DNA from: Drouetiella sp036703255
GTDB taxonomy: Bacteria > Cyanobacteriota > Cyanobacteriia > Elainellales > Elainellaceae
Direction of reading: 5' to 3'
Assembly (NCBI GenBank): GCA_036703255.1
Contig: DATNPL010000174.1
Location: 1 to 64,000 of the forward strand
DNA length: 64,000 nt
Part shown: one piece after another, positions 52,557-61,047 of the stretch
Layout: the number at the start of each line of letters is the position of its first letter
How positions within the stretch are numbered: the first letter of the stretch is position 1
The notes under the pieces: generated by a model
What the model was told of the DNA's origin: nothing
Seen by the model: only the letters and a program-made list of their open reading frames with translations
The model's database searches: none
Program-made: the position numbers and the translations under genes

Positions 52557-54767
52557 ATGACCGTCAACTTATCGCCCCCCGCCTTTGAATCCCTCGACCA
52601 GGCCCTAAAGCACTACTTTGGCTACGATACCTTTCGGCTAGAGCAGCAGCCAATCATTGAGGCGGCGCTAGAGAATCAGGATTTGCTGGTGATCATGCCG
52701 ACGGGCGGCGGCAAGTCCCTTTGTTTTCAGCTTCCGGCCTTGCTGAAGTCCGGTCTGACGATCGTGGTTTCGCCGCTGATTGCCCTGATGCAAGATCAGG
52801 TGGAGGCGCTACGCGATAACGGCATTGGAGCCACCTTTCTCAACAGCACCGTTAGCTCATCGGAGGTGCGCGATCGCGCCAGCCAAATTCTCTCTGGAAA
52901 AGTTAAGCTGCTGTACGTCGCTCCTGAGCGACTGCTGACTGAGCAGTTTTTACTGTTCTTAGAGCAGGTACATACCCAGGTGGGCATTGCAGCCTTGGCG
53001 ATCGACGAAGCCCACTGCGTTTCAGAATGGGGGCATGACTTTCGCCCTGAGTACCGCAAAATCCGTGAGGTGCGATCGCGCTTTCCAGATGTGCCCGTCT
53101 TGGCGCTTACCGCTACCGCCACCGAGCGTGTTCGGATCGATATCATTCAGCAATTGGGGTTGCAGCAGCCCAACATTCACGTTGCCAGCTTTAACCGCCA
53201 GAACTTGTACTATGAGGTACGCCCCAAGCAGAGCCAATCTTACCGAGAGCTGTTGCAGCTCGTCCGGCAAACGCCCGGTGCCGGAATTATCTATTGCCTC
53301 AGCCGTAAAAAAGTCGATGAGATTACCCTGCGGCTTCAGCAAGATGGCATTGAGGCGCTGCCTTACCATGCAGGATTGAGCGATGGCGATCGCACCAAAA
53401 ATCAGCGTCGCTTTATCCGAGATGATGTGCGCATTATGGTGGCAACCGTTGCCTTTGGCATGGGCATCAACAAGCCAGATGTGCGGCTCGTCGTCCATTA
53501 TGACCTGCCGCGCAATCTGGAGAGCTACTATCAAGAGTCAGGACGAGCCGGACGCGATGGGGAAGCGGCTAAGTGCATTCTCTACTTTGGGCTAGGCGAT
53601 ATTAAAACGATCGATTATCTGATTGCCCAAAAAATCGATCCGGTTTCAGGCGAGGCGCTAGAAGAAGAGCAGCAGATCGCCCGCCAGCAGTTGCGCCAAG
53701 TCATTGACTACGCAGAAGGCTCAGACTGCCGTCGCACGATCCAGCTCAGCTATTTTGGTGAACGCTTTCCGGGACAGTGCGATAACTGCGACAACTGCCT
53801 TCGCCCTAAGCCGCTAGTGGATTGGACAATCGAAGCTCAAAAGTTTCTCTCCTGCGTCGCACGCTGCAAAGAGCGGTTTGGCATGAAGTATGTGATTGAT
53901 GTGCTGCGCGGCTCTAAGGACAAGCGGATCTTAGGCAATCACCATGACGAACTTTCCACCTACGGCATCGGCAAAGAACACAGCCTCGACGAATGGCGGG
54001 CGCTGGGGCGATCGCTCCTGCATCAGGGCCTGCTAGAAGAAACCAGCGATGGCTATGCCGTCCTCAAGCTGAATGCCTTAAGCTGGGAAGTTTTGCGTAA
54101 GCAGCGATTGGTCATGGTAGCTTTGCCCAACCAGCCGACGGCTAAATCCGAGGGCACCTCCCAGTCCAGAGCGCAGGCCGAGCTGCTGTTTGACCAATTG
54201 CGATCGCTCCGCAAATCTGTGGCGGACGAACATTCTGTCCCCCCTTACGTCGTGTTTGCCGACTCTAGCCTGCGCCTGATGTCGCAGCTCCAGCCGCAAA
54301 CCCTAGAGGAGTTTTCTGAAATCTCTGGCGTGGGCAGCCATAAGCTGCGACAGTATGGCGATCGCTTTGTGGCAGAAATCCGCGCCTTTTGTGAGCAGCA
54401 TGGCATTCCACTGCGATCGGCATCTGAACCGGAGGCTTTAGCCTCTGAACCACCGCCCAAGCCGCTCGTCTCCCATACCCATTTTCAAACCCTAGAGCTA
54501 TATCGCAACGGCTTTAGCCCCGGTCAGATTGCTGAGGAGCGCAACCTTCGTCTCACTACTGTTTATGATCATCTAGCGCTGCTGATTGAGGCAGGGCAAG
54601 GAATCAGCATTGATCCGATCGTGCCTCCAGAGCGCCAATGCCAGATTCAGGCGGCGATCGAAACCGTTGGGGATTTATCTCTGCGCGATATTCGGGAGCA
54701 TTTGGGCGAAAACTTTGCTTATGACGAAATTCGGCTGGTGCGGTCTTGGTGGCGATTGCAGGGGTAG
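52557..54767 (+). CDS. recQ: ATP-dependent DNA helicase RecQ
   Basis: A 736-aa 3'-5' helicase of recombination repair, from ATG 52557. Motif I is MPTGGGKSLCFQLPAL, motif II IDEAHCVSEWGHDFRPEY, and motif VI ESYYQESGRAGRDG. The zinc-binding cysteines (CRRTIQLSYF, CDNCDNC) and winged helix follow. The HRDC domain is at ~535-620. A C-terminal HTH (YRNGFSPGQIAEERNLRLTT) completes the standard bacterial RecQ plan. Confidence 0.95.
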   Translation: MTVNLSPPAFESLDQALKHYFGYDTFRLEQQPIIEAALENQDLLVIMPTGGGKSLCFQLPALLKSGLTIVVSPLIALMQDQVEALRDNGIGATFLNSTVSSSEVRDRASQILSGKVKLLYVAPERLLTEQFLLFLEQVHTQVGIAALAIDEAHCVSEWGHDFRPEYRKIREVRSRFPDVPVLALTATATERVRIDIIQQLGLQQPNIHVASFNRQNLYYEVRPKQSQSYRELLQLVRQTPGAGIIYCLSRKKVDEITLRLQQDGIEALPYHAGLSDGDRTKNQRRFIRDDVRIMVATVAFGMGINKPDVRLVVHYDLPRNLESYYQESGRAGRDGEAAKCILYFGLGDIKTIDYLIAQKIDPVSGEALEEEQQIARQQLRQVIDYAEGSDCRRTIQLSYFGERFPGQCDNCDNCLRPKPLVDWTIEAQKFLSCVARCKERFGMKYVIDVLRGSKDKRILGNHHDELSTYGIGKEHSLDEWRALGRSLLHQGLLEETSDGYAVLKLNALSWEVLRKQRLVMVALPNQPTAKSEGTSQSRAQAELLFDQLRSLRKSVADEHSVPPYVVFADSSLRLMSQLQPQTLEEFSEISGVGSHKLRQYGDRFVAEIRAFCEQHGIPLRSASEPEALASEPPPKPLVSHTHFQTLELYRNGFSPGQIAEERNLRLTTVYDHLALLIEAGQGISIDPIVPPERQCQIQAAIETVGDLSLRDIREHLGENFAYDEIRLVRSWWRLQG

Positions 54768-54822
54768 GGAGTGGGAGAATAGGGGAGTAAATTTTCCCAT
54801 CTGCTCACCCTTACCCCAACCC

Positions 54823-55014
54823 ATGAATCCTTCAGCTCGCGTGATCCTCAAGCTCTTCATTTTTTCTGTTCTGCTCTCAGTTGCCATCAAGTATGCTGCG
54901 CCCAGCCTTGCAATTGCCGCCACCGACCACAACGCTCTGATTGCCGTCCTGCTCCCCTCGATTGTGATGGCGATCGCATTGGGCTGGAGAGCTAGGAAAG
55001 CAGAATTAAAGTAG
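54823..55014 (+). CDS. Small membrane protein (63 aa)
   Basis: ATG 54823 starts MNPSARVILKLFIFSVLLSV. Two hydrophobic segments (KLFIFSVLLSVAIKYAA and ALIAVLLPSIVMAIALGW) and the basic tail RARKAELK suggest a two-helix inner membrane protein. A longer frame from 54586 overlaps recQ and is not credible. It lies 55 bp after recQ; function unknown. Confidence 0.65.
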   Translation: MNPSARVILKLFIFSVLLSVAIKYAAPSLAIAATDHNALIAVLLPSIVMAIALGWRARKAELK

Positions 55015-55133
55015 GGATCATTCTAATCCCTTTAGCGTCTGGTGACTTGCCAAACTATGCTAGAGATATTGGCATCGAACCTCAATGCCAAACATCATCT
55101 CACCCCAACTATTGGCAATCTAATAAACGGGAT

Positions 55134-56369
55134 ATGCAAACTCTTCCCAATCCAGTCACTTCTCAACCTGCGGCATTGAGCTTGCCCACCGACGGCACCC
55201 TTCGCCGTCGCAAAACCCGCCCTGTTCCGGTCGGCAGTATTACGATCGGCGGCGGTCATCCGGTGGCTGTGCAATCGATGATCAATGAAGACACCCTGGA
55301 CATTGATGGTTCGGTAGCGGCGATTCGGCGGCTGCATGAAATTGGCTGCGAAATCGTTCGCGTTACCGTGCCCAGTATGGCGCACGCTAAGGCAATGGAG
55401 GAAATTCGCGATCGCCTTTACGCCACCTATCAGCCTGTGCCGCTGGTGGCAGATGTGCATCACAATGGCATGAAGATTGCGCTGGAAGTGGCAAACTACG
55501 TCGATAACGTGCGGATCAATCCGGGGCTTTATGTCTTTGAGAAACCCAGCGCCAACCGTACCGAATATACCCCAGCCGAATTTCAGGAAATTGGCGAGAA
55601 AATCCGTGAAACGCTAGAGCCACTGGTGATTTCCCTGCGCGATCAAAATAAATCCATGCGGATTGGGGTAAATCACGGCTCTCTAGCCGAGCGCATGCTG
55701 TTTACCTATGGCGATACGCCCGAAGGCATGGTGGAGTCGGCGCTGGAATTTATCCGCATCTGCGAAGACCTTAATTTTTACAACGTTGAACTTTCGCTGA
55801 AGGCTTCTAAGGTGCCCGTGATGATCGCCGCAAACCGCCTCATGGTGGCGCGCATGGATACCTTGGGGATGGATTACCCACTCCATTTAGGCGTCACCGA
55901 AGCTGGAGATGGTGAGTATGGACGGATTAAATCTACGGCAGGCATTGGCACACTGCTGGCTGAAGGCATTGGCGACACCATCCGCGTTTCTTTGACGGAA
56001 GCGCCCGAGAAGGAAATTCCGGTCTGCTATGGCATTTTGCAGTCCCTCGGGCTGCGCCGAACAATGGTGGAATATGTCGCCTGTCCCTCTTGTGGTCGGA
56101 CGCTGTTTAACCTAGAGGAGGTGTTGCACAAAGTCCGCGAAGCAACCAGCCATCTAACAGGGCTAAACATTGCCGTGATGGGCTGCATCGTCAATGGCCC
56201 TGGCGAAATGGCAGATGCCGACTATGGTTACGTAGGCAAACAGGCAGGCTATATTTCGCTCTATCGCGGTCGAGAAGAGATCAAGCGTGTTCCAGAAGAG
56301 CAGGGCGTGGAAGAGTTGATTAACTTAATCAAGGGCGATGGGCAGTGGATTGAGCCGCAGGTGAGTTAA
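55134..56369 (+). CDS. ispG: 4-hydroxy-3-methylbut-2-en-1-yl diphosphate synthase (IspG/GcpE)
   Basis: A 411-aa 4Fe-4S enzyme of the MEP isoprenoid pathway, from ATG 55134; the frame opens earlier at 55047 but that part lacks family similarity. Motifs are GGGHPVAVQSMINEDT, VADVHHNGMKIALEVA, RINPGLY and the cluster cysteines in CPSCGRTLFNLEE and MGCIVNGPGEMADADYGY. In cyanobacteria it takes electrons from ferredoxin. A hairpin with a HIP1 loop follows the stop. Confidence 0.95.
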   Translation: MQTLPNPVTSQPAALSLPTDGTLRRRKTRPVPVGSITIGGGHPVAVQSMINEDTLDIDGSVAAIRRLHEIGCEIVRVTVPSMAHAKAMEEIRDRLYATYQPVPLVADVHHNGMKIALEVANYVDNVRINPGLYVFEKPSANRTEYTPAEFQEIGEKIRETLEPLVISLRDQNKSMRIGVNHGSLAERMLFTYGDTPEGMVESALEFIRICEDLNFYNVELSLKASKVPVMIAANRLMVARMDTLGMDYPLHLGVTEAGDGEYGRIKSTAGIGTLLAEGIGDTIRVSLTEAPEKEIPVCYGILQSLGLRRTMVEYVACPSCGRTLFNLEEVLHKVREATSHLTGLNIAVMGCIVNGPGEMADADYGYVGKQAGYISLYRGREEIKRVPEEQGVEELINLIKGDGQWIEPQVS

Positions 56370-56403
56370 CGCCAAGCCAGTTTCCGGTGCTGCTGATTTT
56401 AGG

Positions 56404-56451
56404 GATGAATAGGTAGGGGAAGGCGATCGCTTTTCCCCCTACCTATTCATC
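56404..56451 (+). terminator. Hairpin after ispG with a HIP1 octamer in the loop
   Basis: GATGAATAGGTAGGGG (56404-56419) pairs with 56436-56451 over 16 bp; the loop contains GGCGATCGC. It begins 34 bp after the ispG stop. There is no trailing U-run, so termination may rely on stem strength. Confidence 0.65.
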
Positions 56452-56564
56452 GCTCAGTTAAGCGTACCTAGCTCAGCAGTGCCCAGTTTTCTTCAGCCTA
56501 TGCTAGATTGGGCGTACCTGTCTGGCCGATAAATCTTCAGCTCCATCCTCATCGGGATCAACCT

Positions 56565-57857
56565 ATGGTCATTACAAAGCGTGGACTTGTTTTAGGTGCA
56601 ACTGCCGTCGCTGTAGCCGCAGTGACCGTTACCGGAGCAGGGTTGCACCTGTCTCAAGGTCAAGCCTTCTTTCAGGGAAATCCGAAAGAATTAATTGATG
56701 AGGTTTGGCAGTTAATCGATCGCACCTACGTCGATCCCACTTTTAACCAAACAGACTGGCGTGCCGTCCGGCAAGAGTATTTAGGTCGCTCCTACAGCAC
56801 ACCCCAAGAAGGCTATGAAGCCATTCGGGAAATGCTGAAGAAGCTTGATGACCCCTACACGCGCTTCATGGACCCGCAGCAGTTCCGCGACATGCAAATT
56901 GATACGTCGGGTGAGCTGACGGGGGTGGGCATCCAGCTTTCTCAGGATGAAGAGACGAAAGAGCTGATTGTGATCTCGCCGATCGAAGATACACCTGCTT
57001 TCCGGGCAGGCATTATGGCGCGGGATGTCATTACCAAAATTGATGGTAAGAGCACACAGGGTATGGACAGCAACGATGCTGTGAGCCTGATCCGAGGCGA
57101 AGTCGGCACTCAGGTGAAGCTGACTATCCGGCGGGGCGAACAAGAAATGGACTTTACCCTCGATCGGGCGCGAATTGAAATCCATCCCGTGAAATATTCG
57201 GTACAAGACAGCCCTAGCGGCCAGATTGGCTATATTCGCCTGACGCAATTTAGTGCCAATGCCCCCGATGAAATGCGGGCTGCTATCAAAGATTTGGAGT
57301 CAAAGGGCGTAGCAGGTTACACGCTTGACCTACGTTCTAATCCAGGGGGCTTACTCTATTCGGGTATTGATATTGCCCGGATGTGGATTGACGAAGGCGG
57401 CATTGTTTCGACGGTCGATCGCCAAGGGGTTTCGGAAAAGGAGAGCGCTAACGGCACGGCTCTCACGACAAAGCCACTCGTGGTTTTGGTGGACGGGGGT
57501 TCTGCGAGCGCCAGCGAAATTTTGTCGGGCGCGATCCAAGATGATCAGCGCGGCACCTTGGTGGGCAGTCAGACCTTTGGTAAGGGGTTAGTGCAGTCCG
57601 TTCGAGGGCTAGGCGATGGCTCAGGACTGGCAGTGACGGTAGCGAAATATCTGACGCCGAGCGGTCGTGATATCAATCACTCTGGCATTAAGCCGGATGT
57701 GGTGCTCGACCTGACGGACGACCAGCGTGAAGATCTCTTTGGTGCCAATAATCGGTTGGGCACAGCCGATGATACCCAGTATGCCAAGGCGCTAGAAGTG
57801 CTGAATCAGAAAATTGCTGAAGCGCGATCGGGCACTCAGGCAAACACGGTACCTTAG
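56565..57857 (+). CDS. ctpC: Carboxyl-terminal processing protease, CtpC type (S41)
   Basis: A 430-aa protease from ATG 56565 (MVITKRGLVLGATAVAVAAV), an N-terminal membrane/signal segment. The PDZ domain spans ~100-185 (GVGIQLSQDEETKELIVISP). The S41 catalytic Ser is in DGGSASASEILSG and the Lys in SQTFGKGLVQ. The N-terminus and core strongly resemble the Synechocystis slr1751 group (CtpC), distinct from CtpA that matures D1. It acts in the periplasm or thylakoid lumen; the substrate is not known. Confidence 0.85.
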   Translation: MVITKRGLVLGATAVAVAAVTVTGAGLHLSQGQAFFQGNPKELIDEVWQLIDRTYVDPTFNQTDWRAVRQEYLGRSYSTPQEGYEAIREMLKKLDDPYTRFMDPQQFRDMQIDTSGELTGVGIQLSQDEETKELIVISPIEDTPAFRAGIMARDVITKIDGKSTQGMDSNDAVSLIRGEVGTQVKLTIRRGEQEMDFTLDRARIEIHPVKYSVQDSPSGQIGYIRLTQFSANAPDEMRAAIKDLESKGVAGYTLDLRSNPGGLLYSGIDIARMWIDEGGIVSTVDRQGVSEKESANGTALTTKPLVVLVDGGSASASEILSGAIQDDQRGTLVGSQTFGKGLVQSVRGLGDGSGLAVTVAKYLTPSGRDINHSGIKPDVVLDLTDDQREDLFGANNRLGTADDTQYAKALEVLNQKIAEARSGTQANTVP

Positions 57858-57899
57858 TTTTCAGGTACACCTCAATGCATAAGAGTCAAAAGACCTTAC

Positions 57900-58355
57900 T
57901 CAAAATTTGGGTAGGGCTTTTTGAATATTGGGGCAAATGGTCTTGCGAATGCGATCGCCTTCTGGTTTCTCTTGCCAACCCGACAAAATGCCCTGTAGTT
58001 CTGCCCTCAGAATTTCAAGGGCCTCAATCTGCTGGTTTAGGTCTTCCAGCTTGACTTGCAAATGCTGCCTCACTTCGCCACAGGGAAGCTCGCCTTGGTC
58101 ATGCACCTGCAAGATTTGCTGCACTTCTGCGAGGCTCAGTCCTAACGCCTGCGATCGCTTGACAAAGGCCAGTCGGTTGAGGACTTGAGCGTCAAATAGG
58201 CGATAGCCCGCTGCCGATCGCGCCACGGTGGGGGTGAGTAGCCCAATTTCTTCGTAGTAGCGAATGGTCTTGACGGGTAGCCCGGTCTGCGCAGCAACTT
58301 CCCCAATCTTGAGCAGGGTTTGGGGTTGAGTCTCCAAAGAGCGAGTGTTTGTCAC
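57900..58355 (-). CDS. MerR-family transcriptional regulator, metal-responsive type
   Basis: About 151 aa from GTG 58355, which overlaps the upstream stop as GTGA and is therefore preferred over the longer frame to 58475. The HTH is LKIGEVAAQTGLPVKTIRYY, followed by the coiled-coil dimer helix. Cys92 (LPCGEV) and Cys141 (TICPNI) occupy places used for metal binding in ZntR/CueR-like members. Translational coupling with the membrane protein gene upstream suggests joint function. The metal is not predictable. Confidence 0.85.
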   Translation of the reverse strand: MTNTRSLETQPQTLLKIGEVAAQTGLPVKTIRYYEEIGLLTPTVARSAAGYRLFDAQVLNRLAFVKRSQALGLSLAEVQQILQVHDQGELPCGEVRQHLQVKLEDLNQQIEALEILRAELQGILSGWQEKPEGDRIRKTICPNIQKALPKF

Positions 58356-58642
58356 TGGCGAGCCTGCTGTTGCGAGAGGTTGATCCCAGGAGCGGCGGGT
58401 AGGTAGCGCACAGGGGCATCTGTAGAGAGATCGGAGTCCATCTGCACGGCTTGACGACGCTGTACGGTTTGCCACCGCAGAGCGATCGCCACACCCACCA
58501 GACTCAATCCCAATCCCAGCAATGAGACATGATTGCCGACACCGCCAATTACGGCATCGACAGCACCCACAATCAAGACAAAGTTAGAAATTGGCTCTTT
58601 CCGGTAAGCTAGTTTGAACATCTGTGTAAGAGTTTGACTCAT
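58352..58642 (-). CDS. Conserved small membrane protein (96 aa)
   Basis: Begins MSQTLTQMFKLAYRKEPISN, then two hydrophobic segments (FVLIVGAVDAVIGGVG and VSLLGLGLSLVGVAIAL), and a polar Gln-rich tail. It is coupled by a 4-bp GTGA overlap to the MerR gene. The family is a conserved cyanobacterial hypothetical by appearance; function unknown. Confidence 0.75.
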   Translation of the reverse strand: MSQTLTQMFKLAYRKEPISNFVLIVGAVDAVIGGVGNHVSLLGLGLSLVGVAIALRWQTVQRRQAVQMDSDLSTDAPVRYLPAAPGINLSQQQARQ

Positions 58643-58778
58643 AGTTTGGCTTTTTCAACGGATTTTTTCAACTGCGGCTCGGGCTTTGATCTCTACTCTA
58701 GCGCAGGATTTTCTGGTATTTTTCTGGCACAAGATCGGGTGAGTCTTGTGTTGAGTCAGGCCGCTTAGGGAGAGAGGA

Positions 58779-59765
58779 ATGCGAAAATTTTATTTTTTGG
58801 TGCCGGGTACGGGAGGAAAGTTTGCCTGTGGCGGATTATGGGCTGAGCTAAAGGCTTTGGCGCTGGTGCAACAGATTTATCCGGCTGAGTTGGTGACTTA
58901 TCGGCAGCGGGAGCAGGGCTTGTTTTTGGATGATCTGTTGCAGAAGCCTGGTTTGCAGGACGCCATTTTTGTGGTGAGCTGGGGGTTTGATGTGCCAAAG
59001 CTGATGGCCAAGCTGCGATCGCATCATGTGGTCTATCATGCCCACAGCGCGGGCTATGGGTTCGGTGTGCCTGCCCAGATCCCGATCATTACGGTGAGTC
59101 GCAATACGCTGGGCTATTGGGGGCAAAAGGCTCCGCATTCACTGATTTATTATTTACCCAATCAGATTTCTGATGAGTTTCGCAATCTGGAGGTCGATCG
59201 CGATATTGATGTGCTGGTGCAGGCGCGGAAGTCGTCTGAGTATTTGCTACAGGAGCTGGTTCCGGCTTTGCAGTCGCGGTGTCGGGTAGAGGTGGTGCGC
59301 TCTTATGTAGAGGATCTGCCAGGGTTGTTTAATCGAGCCAGGGTTTATTTATATGACTCGGCTGAGTATTGGGCACAGCAGGGCGTGAGCGAGGGGTTTG
59401 GGCTACAGCCGATGGAGGCGATCGCCTGTGGCTGTCAGGTTTTTTCTAGTGTCAATGGCGGTTTGTCGGATTATGTTGATCCGGGGTTTAATATGCAGAA
59501 GATTGCCTGTTATTCCAAGGAGTATGATGTGCAGCGGATTCTTGAGGCGCTGAAGAAGCCGCCGCTGGTTCTGCCGGATAGCTTTTTTTCAGACTATCGA
59601 GGAGAGGCGATCGTCGATCGGTTAGGGCTGATCCTGGATGAAATTAATGGATTTTTTGATCATAAGCAGGCACATCCGTCTGATATTCAGTCTTTGAGTG
59701 CTGTGAGGCTGCTCCGGCTGAATACGCAGAGATTGTGGGGGAAGCTGAGGAAGAAGCTGGGATAG
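58779..59765 (+). CDS. Glycosyltransferase (GT4-like)
   Basis: A 328-aa GT-B-like enzyme. The start MRKFYFLVPGTGGKFACGGL has the glycine-rich acceptor loop. The donor-site motif EGFGLQPMEAIACGCQVFSS begins at residue ~205. Substrate unknown. It lies far from the TPR-glycosyltransferase cluster. Codon third positions look G/T-heavy compared with neighbours. A GC-rich hairpin element follows the stop. Confidence 0.8.
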   Translation: MRKFYFLVPGTGGKFACGGLWAELKALALVQQIYPAELVTYRQREQGLFLDDLLQKPGLQDAIFVVSWGFDVPKLMAKLRSHHVVYHAHSAGYGFGVPAQIPIITVSRNTLGYWGQKAPHSLIYYLPNQISDEFRNLEVDRDIDVLVQARKSSEYLLQELVPALQSRCRVEVVRSYVEDLPGLFNRARVYLYDSAEYWAQQGVSEGFGLQPMEAIACGCQVFSSVNGGLSDYVDPGFNMQKIACYSKEYDVQRILEALKKPPLVLPDSFFSDYRGEAIVDRLGLILDEINGFFDHKQAHPSDIQSLSAVRLLRLNTQRLWGKLRKKLG

Positions 59766-59775
59766 CGGAACAGCC

Positions 59776-59823
59776 TTGGGGGTCTCCCCCAAACCCCCGG
59801 TGGGGGACGTGCCCGTCCCCCAC
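59776..59823. repeat. GC-rich intergenic double hairpin
   Basis: TTGGGGG-TCT-CCCCCAA (59776-59792) is followed by GTGGGGGACG (59800-59809) pairing with CGTCCCCCAC (59814-59823) across a TGCC loop. It continues as a G-rich tail to ~59880. The base make-up is unlike the flanking genes and resembles a dispersed extragenic palindromic element. It may end the glycosyltransferase message. Confidence 0.7.
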
Positions 59824-59918
59824 ACCCCCTCTGCATGAGGTTTGGGTGGGGTGGCGGAGGGCGCTTTGCATTGGGGGGGTGATCGGGCTTTTGTAAGGAT
59901 GGATTCAATAATACGGAT

Positions 59919-60722
59919 TCAATGATGTTGTTGGGTCTGCTGCTGTAGGGTGGCGATCGCTTCTAGGTAGTCTGGGGTGTCTTCACCGCCAATGCGGCAG
60001 GCTTCACGATCGACGGCTAGCAGGTCTTCGCCCCAGATGACTTTGCCGAGTTCTAGAGTTTGGCCGCGATCGGGTTTCCAGTCGCGGCTGATGAATTTGC
60101 GATCGCCGTCTACGATGCCGCCATCAAATAAGTGACCGATGGTGAAGTAGACATCTTGTAAGATAAGCGGGACTGAGGGACGGTGTAGCTGTCCGCGGGA
60201 GTTGGGACTGCGGGCTTTGTAGCGCGATCGCGGCAAGAGTCCGTAGAGGTTTTTGAGAGAGGCGGAAATCAGCGGCGTGTCTTTTAATAAAGTACGTTTG
60301 AAGGCTCCGATGCTGATGCGACAGTCTACTTCTTCGAGGAGGGCTGGGGCATATAGCGATGAGAAACGTACGGGTTGAGGCGATCGGTTTGGGTATTCTT
60401 TCAGCGGCAGGCTGTCGGCATCAAGGACTTTCATGCCGTCATCTAATAGGGCATACAGACCGTTACGGCTGGCAATTTGCTCTAGCGAAACGGGAGAACA
60501 AACGCCTTCTACGATCAGAATTTCTGCCTGGGGGCTGGCCTGCCTCAATCCGGTGAGCACGGTCGCCAATACGCCCATGCTGACGGTTACAGGCGGGCCA
60601 ACGGGATAGCCCAGATTGGGCTTGACCAAAATTCGGCAGGCGTTGTGAGCCGAGGGGGGCGGCTGGTAAATGAAGTCGGCGGTGTTGGCGACTTGTGCGA
60701 AGGTTCTAGACTGTAGGGGCAT
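59919..60722 (-). CDS. DUF362 domain-containing protein
   Basis: About 267 aa from ATG 60722 (MPLQSRTFAQVANT); a frame to 60794 is possible. The DUF362 pattern is seen in RILVKPNLGYPVGPPVTVS, AEILIVEGVCSP and SIGAFKRTLLKDTPLISAS, then LKNLYGLLPRSRY. The family is of unclear function, sometimes carrying iron-sulfur domains; no ferredoxin-like Cys cluster is present here. Confidence 0.85.
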   Translation of the reverse strand: MPLQSRTFAQVANTADFIYQPPPSAHNACRILVKPNLGYPVGPPVTVSMGVLATVLTGLRQASPQAEILIVEGVCSPVSLEQIASRNGLYALLDDGMKVLDADSLPLKEYPNRSPQPVRFSSLYAPALLEEVDCRISIGAFKRTLLKDTPLISASLKNLYGLLPRSRYKARSPNSRGQLHRPSVPLILQDVYFTIGHLFDGGIVDGDRKFISRDWKPDRGQTLELGKVIWGEDLLAVDREACRIGGEDTPDYLEAIATLQQQTQQHH

Positions 60723-61047
60723 AGGGGAACTAGAGAGTCTGGGAAGAAGACTGTTGGTAGGCGCGGCGATCGCCCATTCATCATAAAGCCACATTCAGCC
60801 CCAGTATTTAACCTCAGTATTTAACCCCAGTATTCAGCTACAGCCAGGAAAGCCCCTTCAGAGCCTCTATAGGCTTTCCGACTTAGGACTAATGTACTCA
60901 TTAACCCGATCGCAGTACAATTGATCGCAAAACAGCTCTAGAATTCTCTGAGGGTCTTGAATGCCGTCAACCAGATTTCAGAGGAGTTGGCGATAGAATT
61001 GTTAAGAACCGTTTTTTGTAGCTCGTAGCAGCCTATTTTGCCCCGCC

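Noticed and set aside
54586..54822. Upstream extension of the 63-aa membrane protein frame into recQ
   Set aside because: It lies wholly within the recQ reading frame region and lacks protein-like content before ATG 54823.
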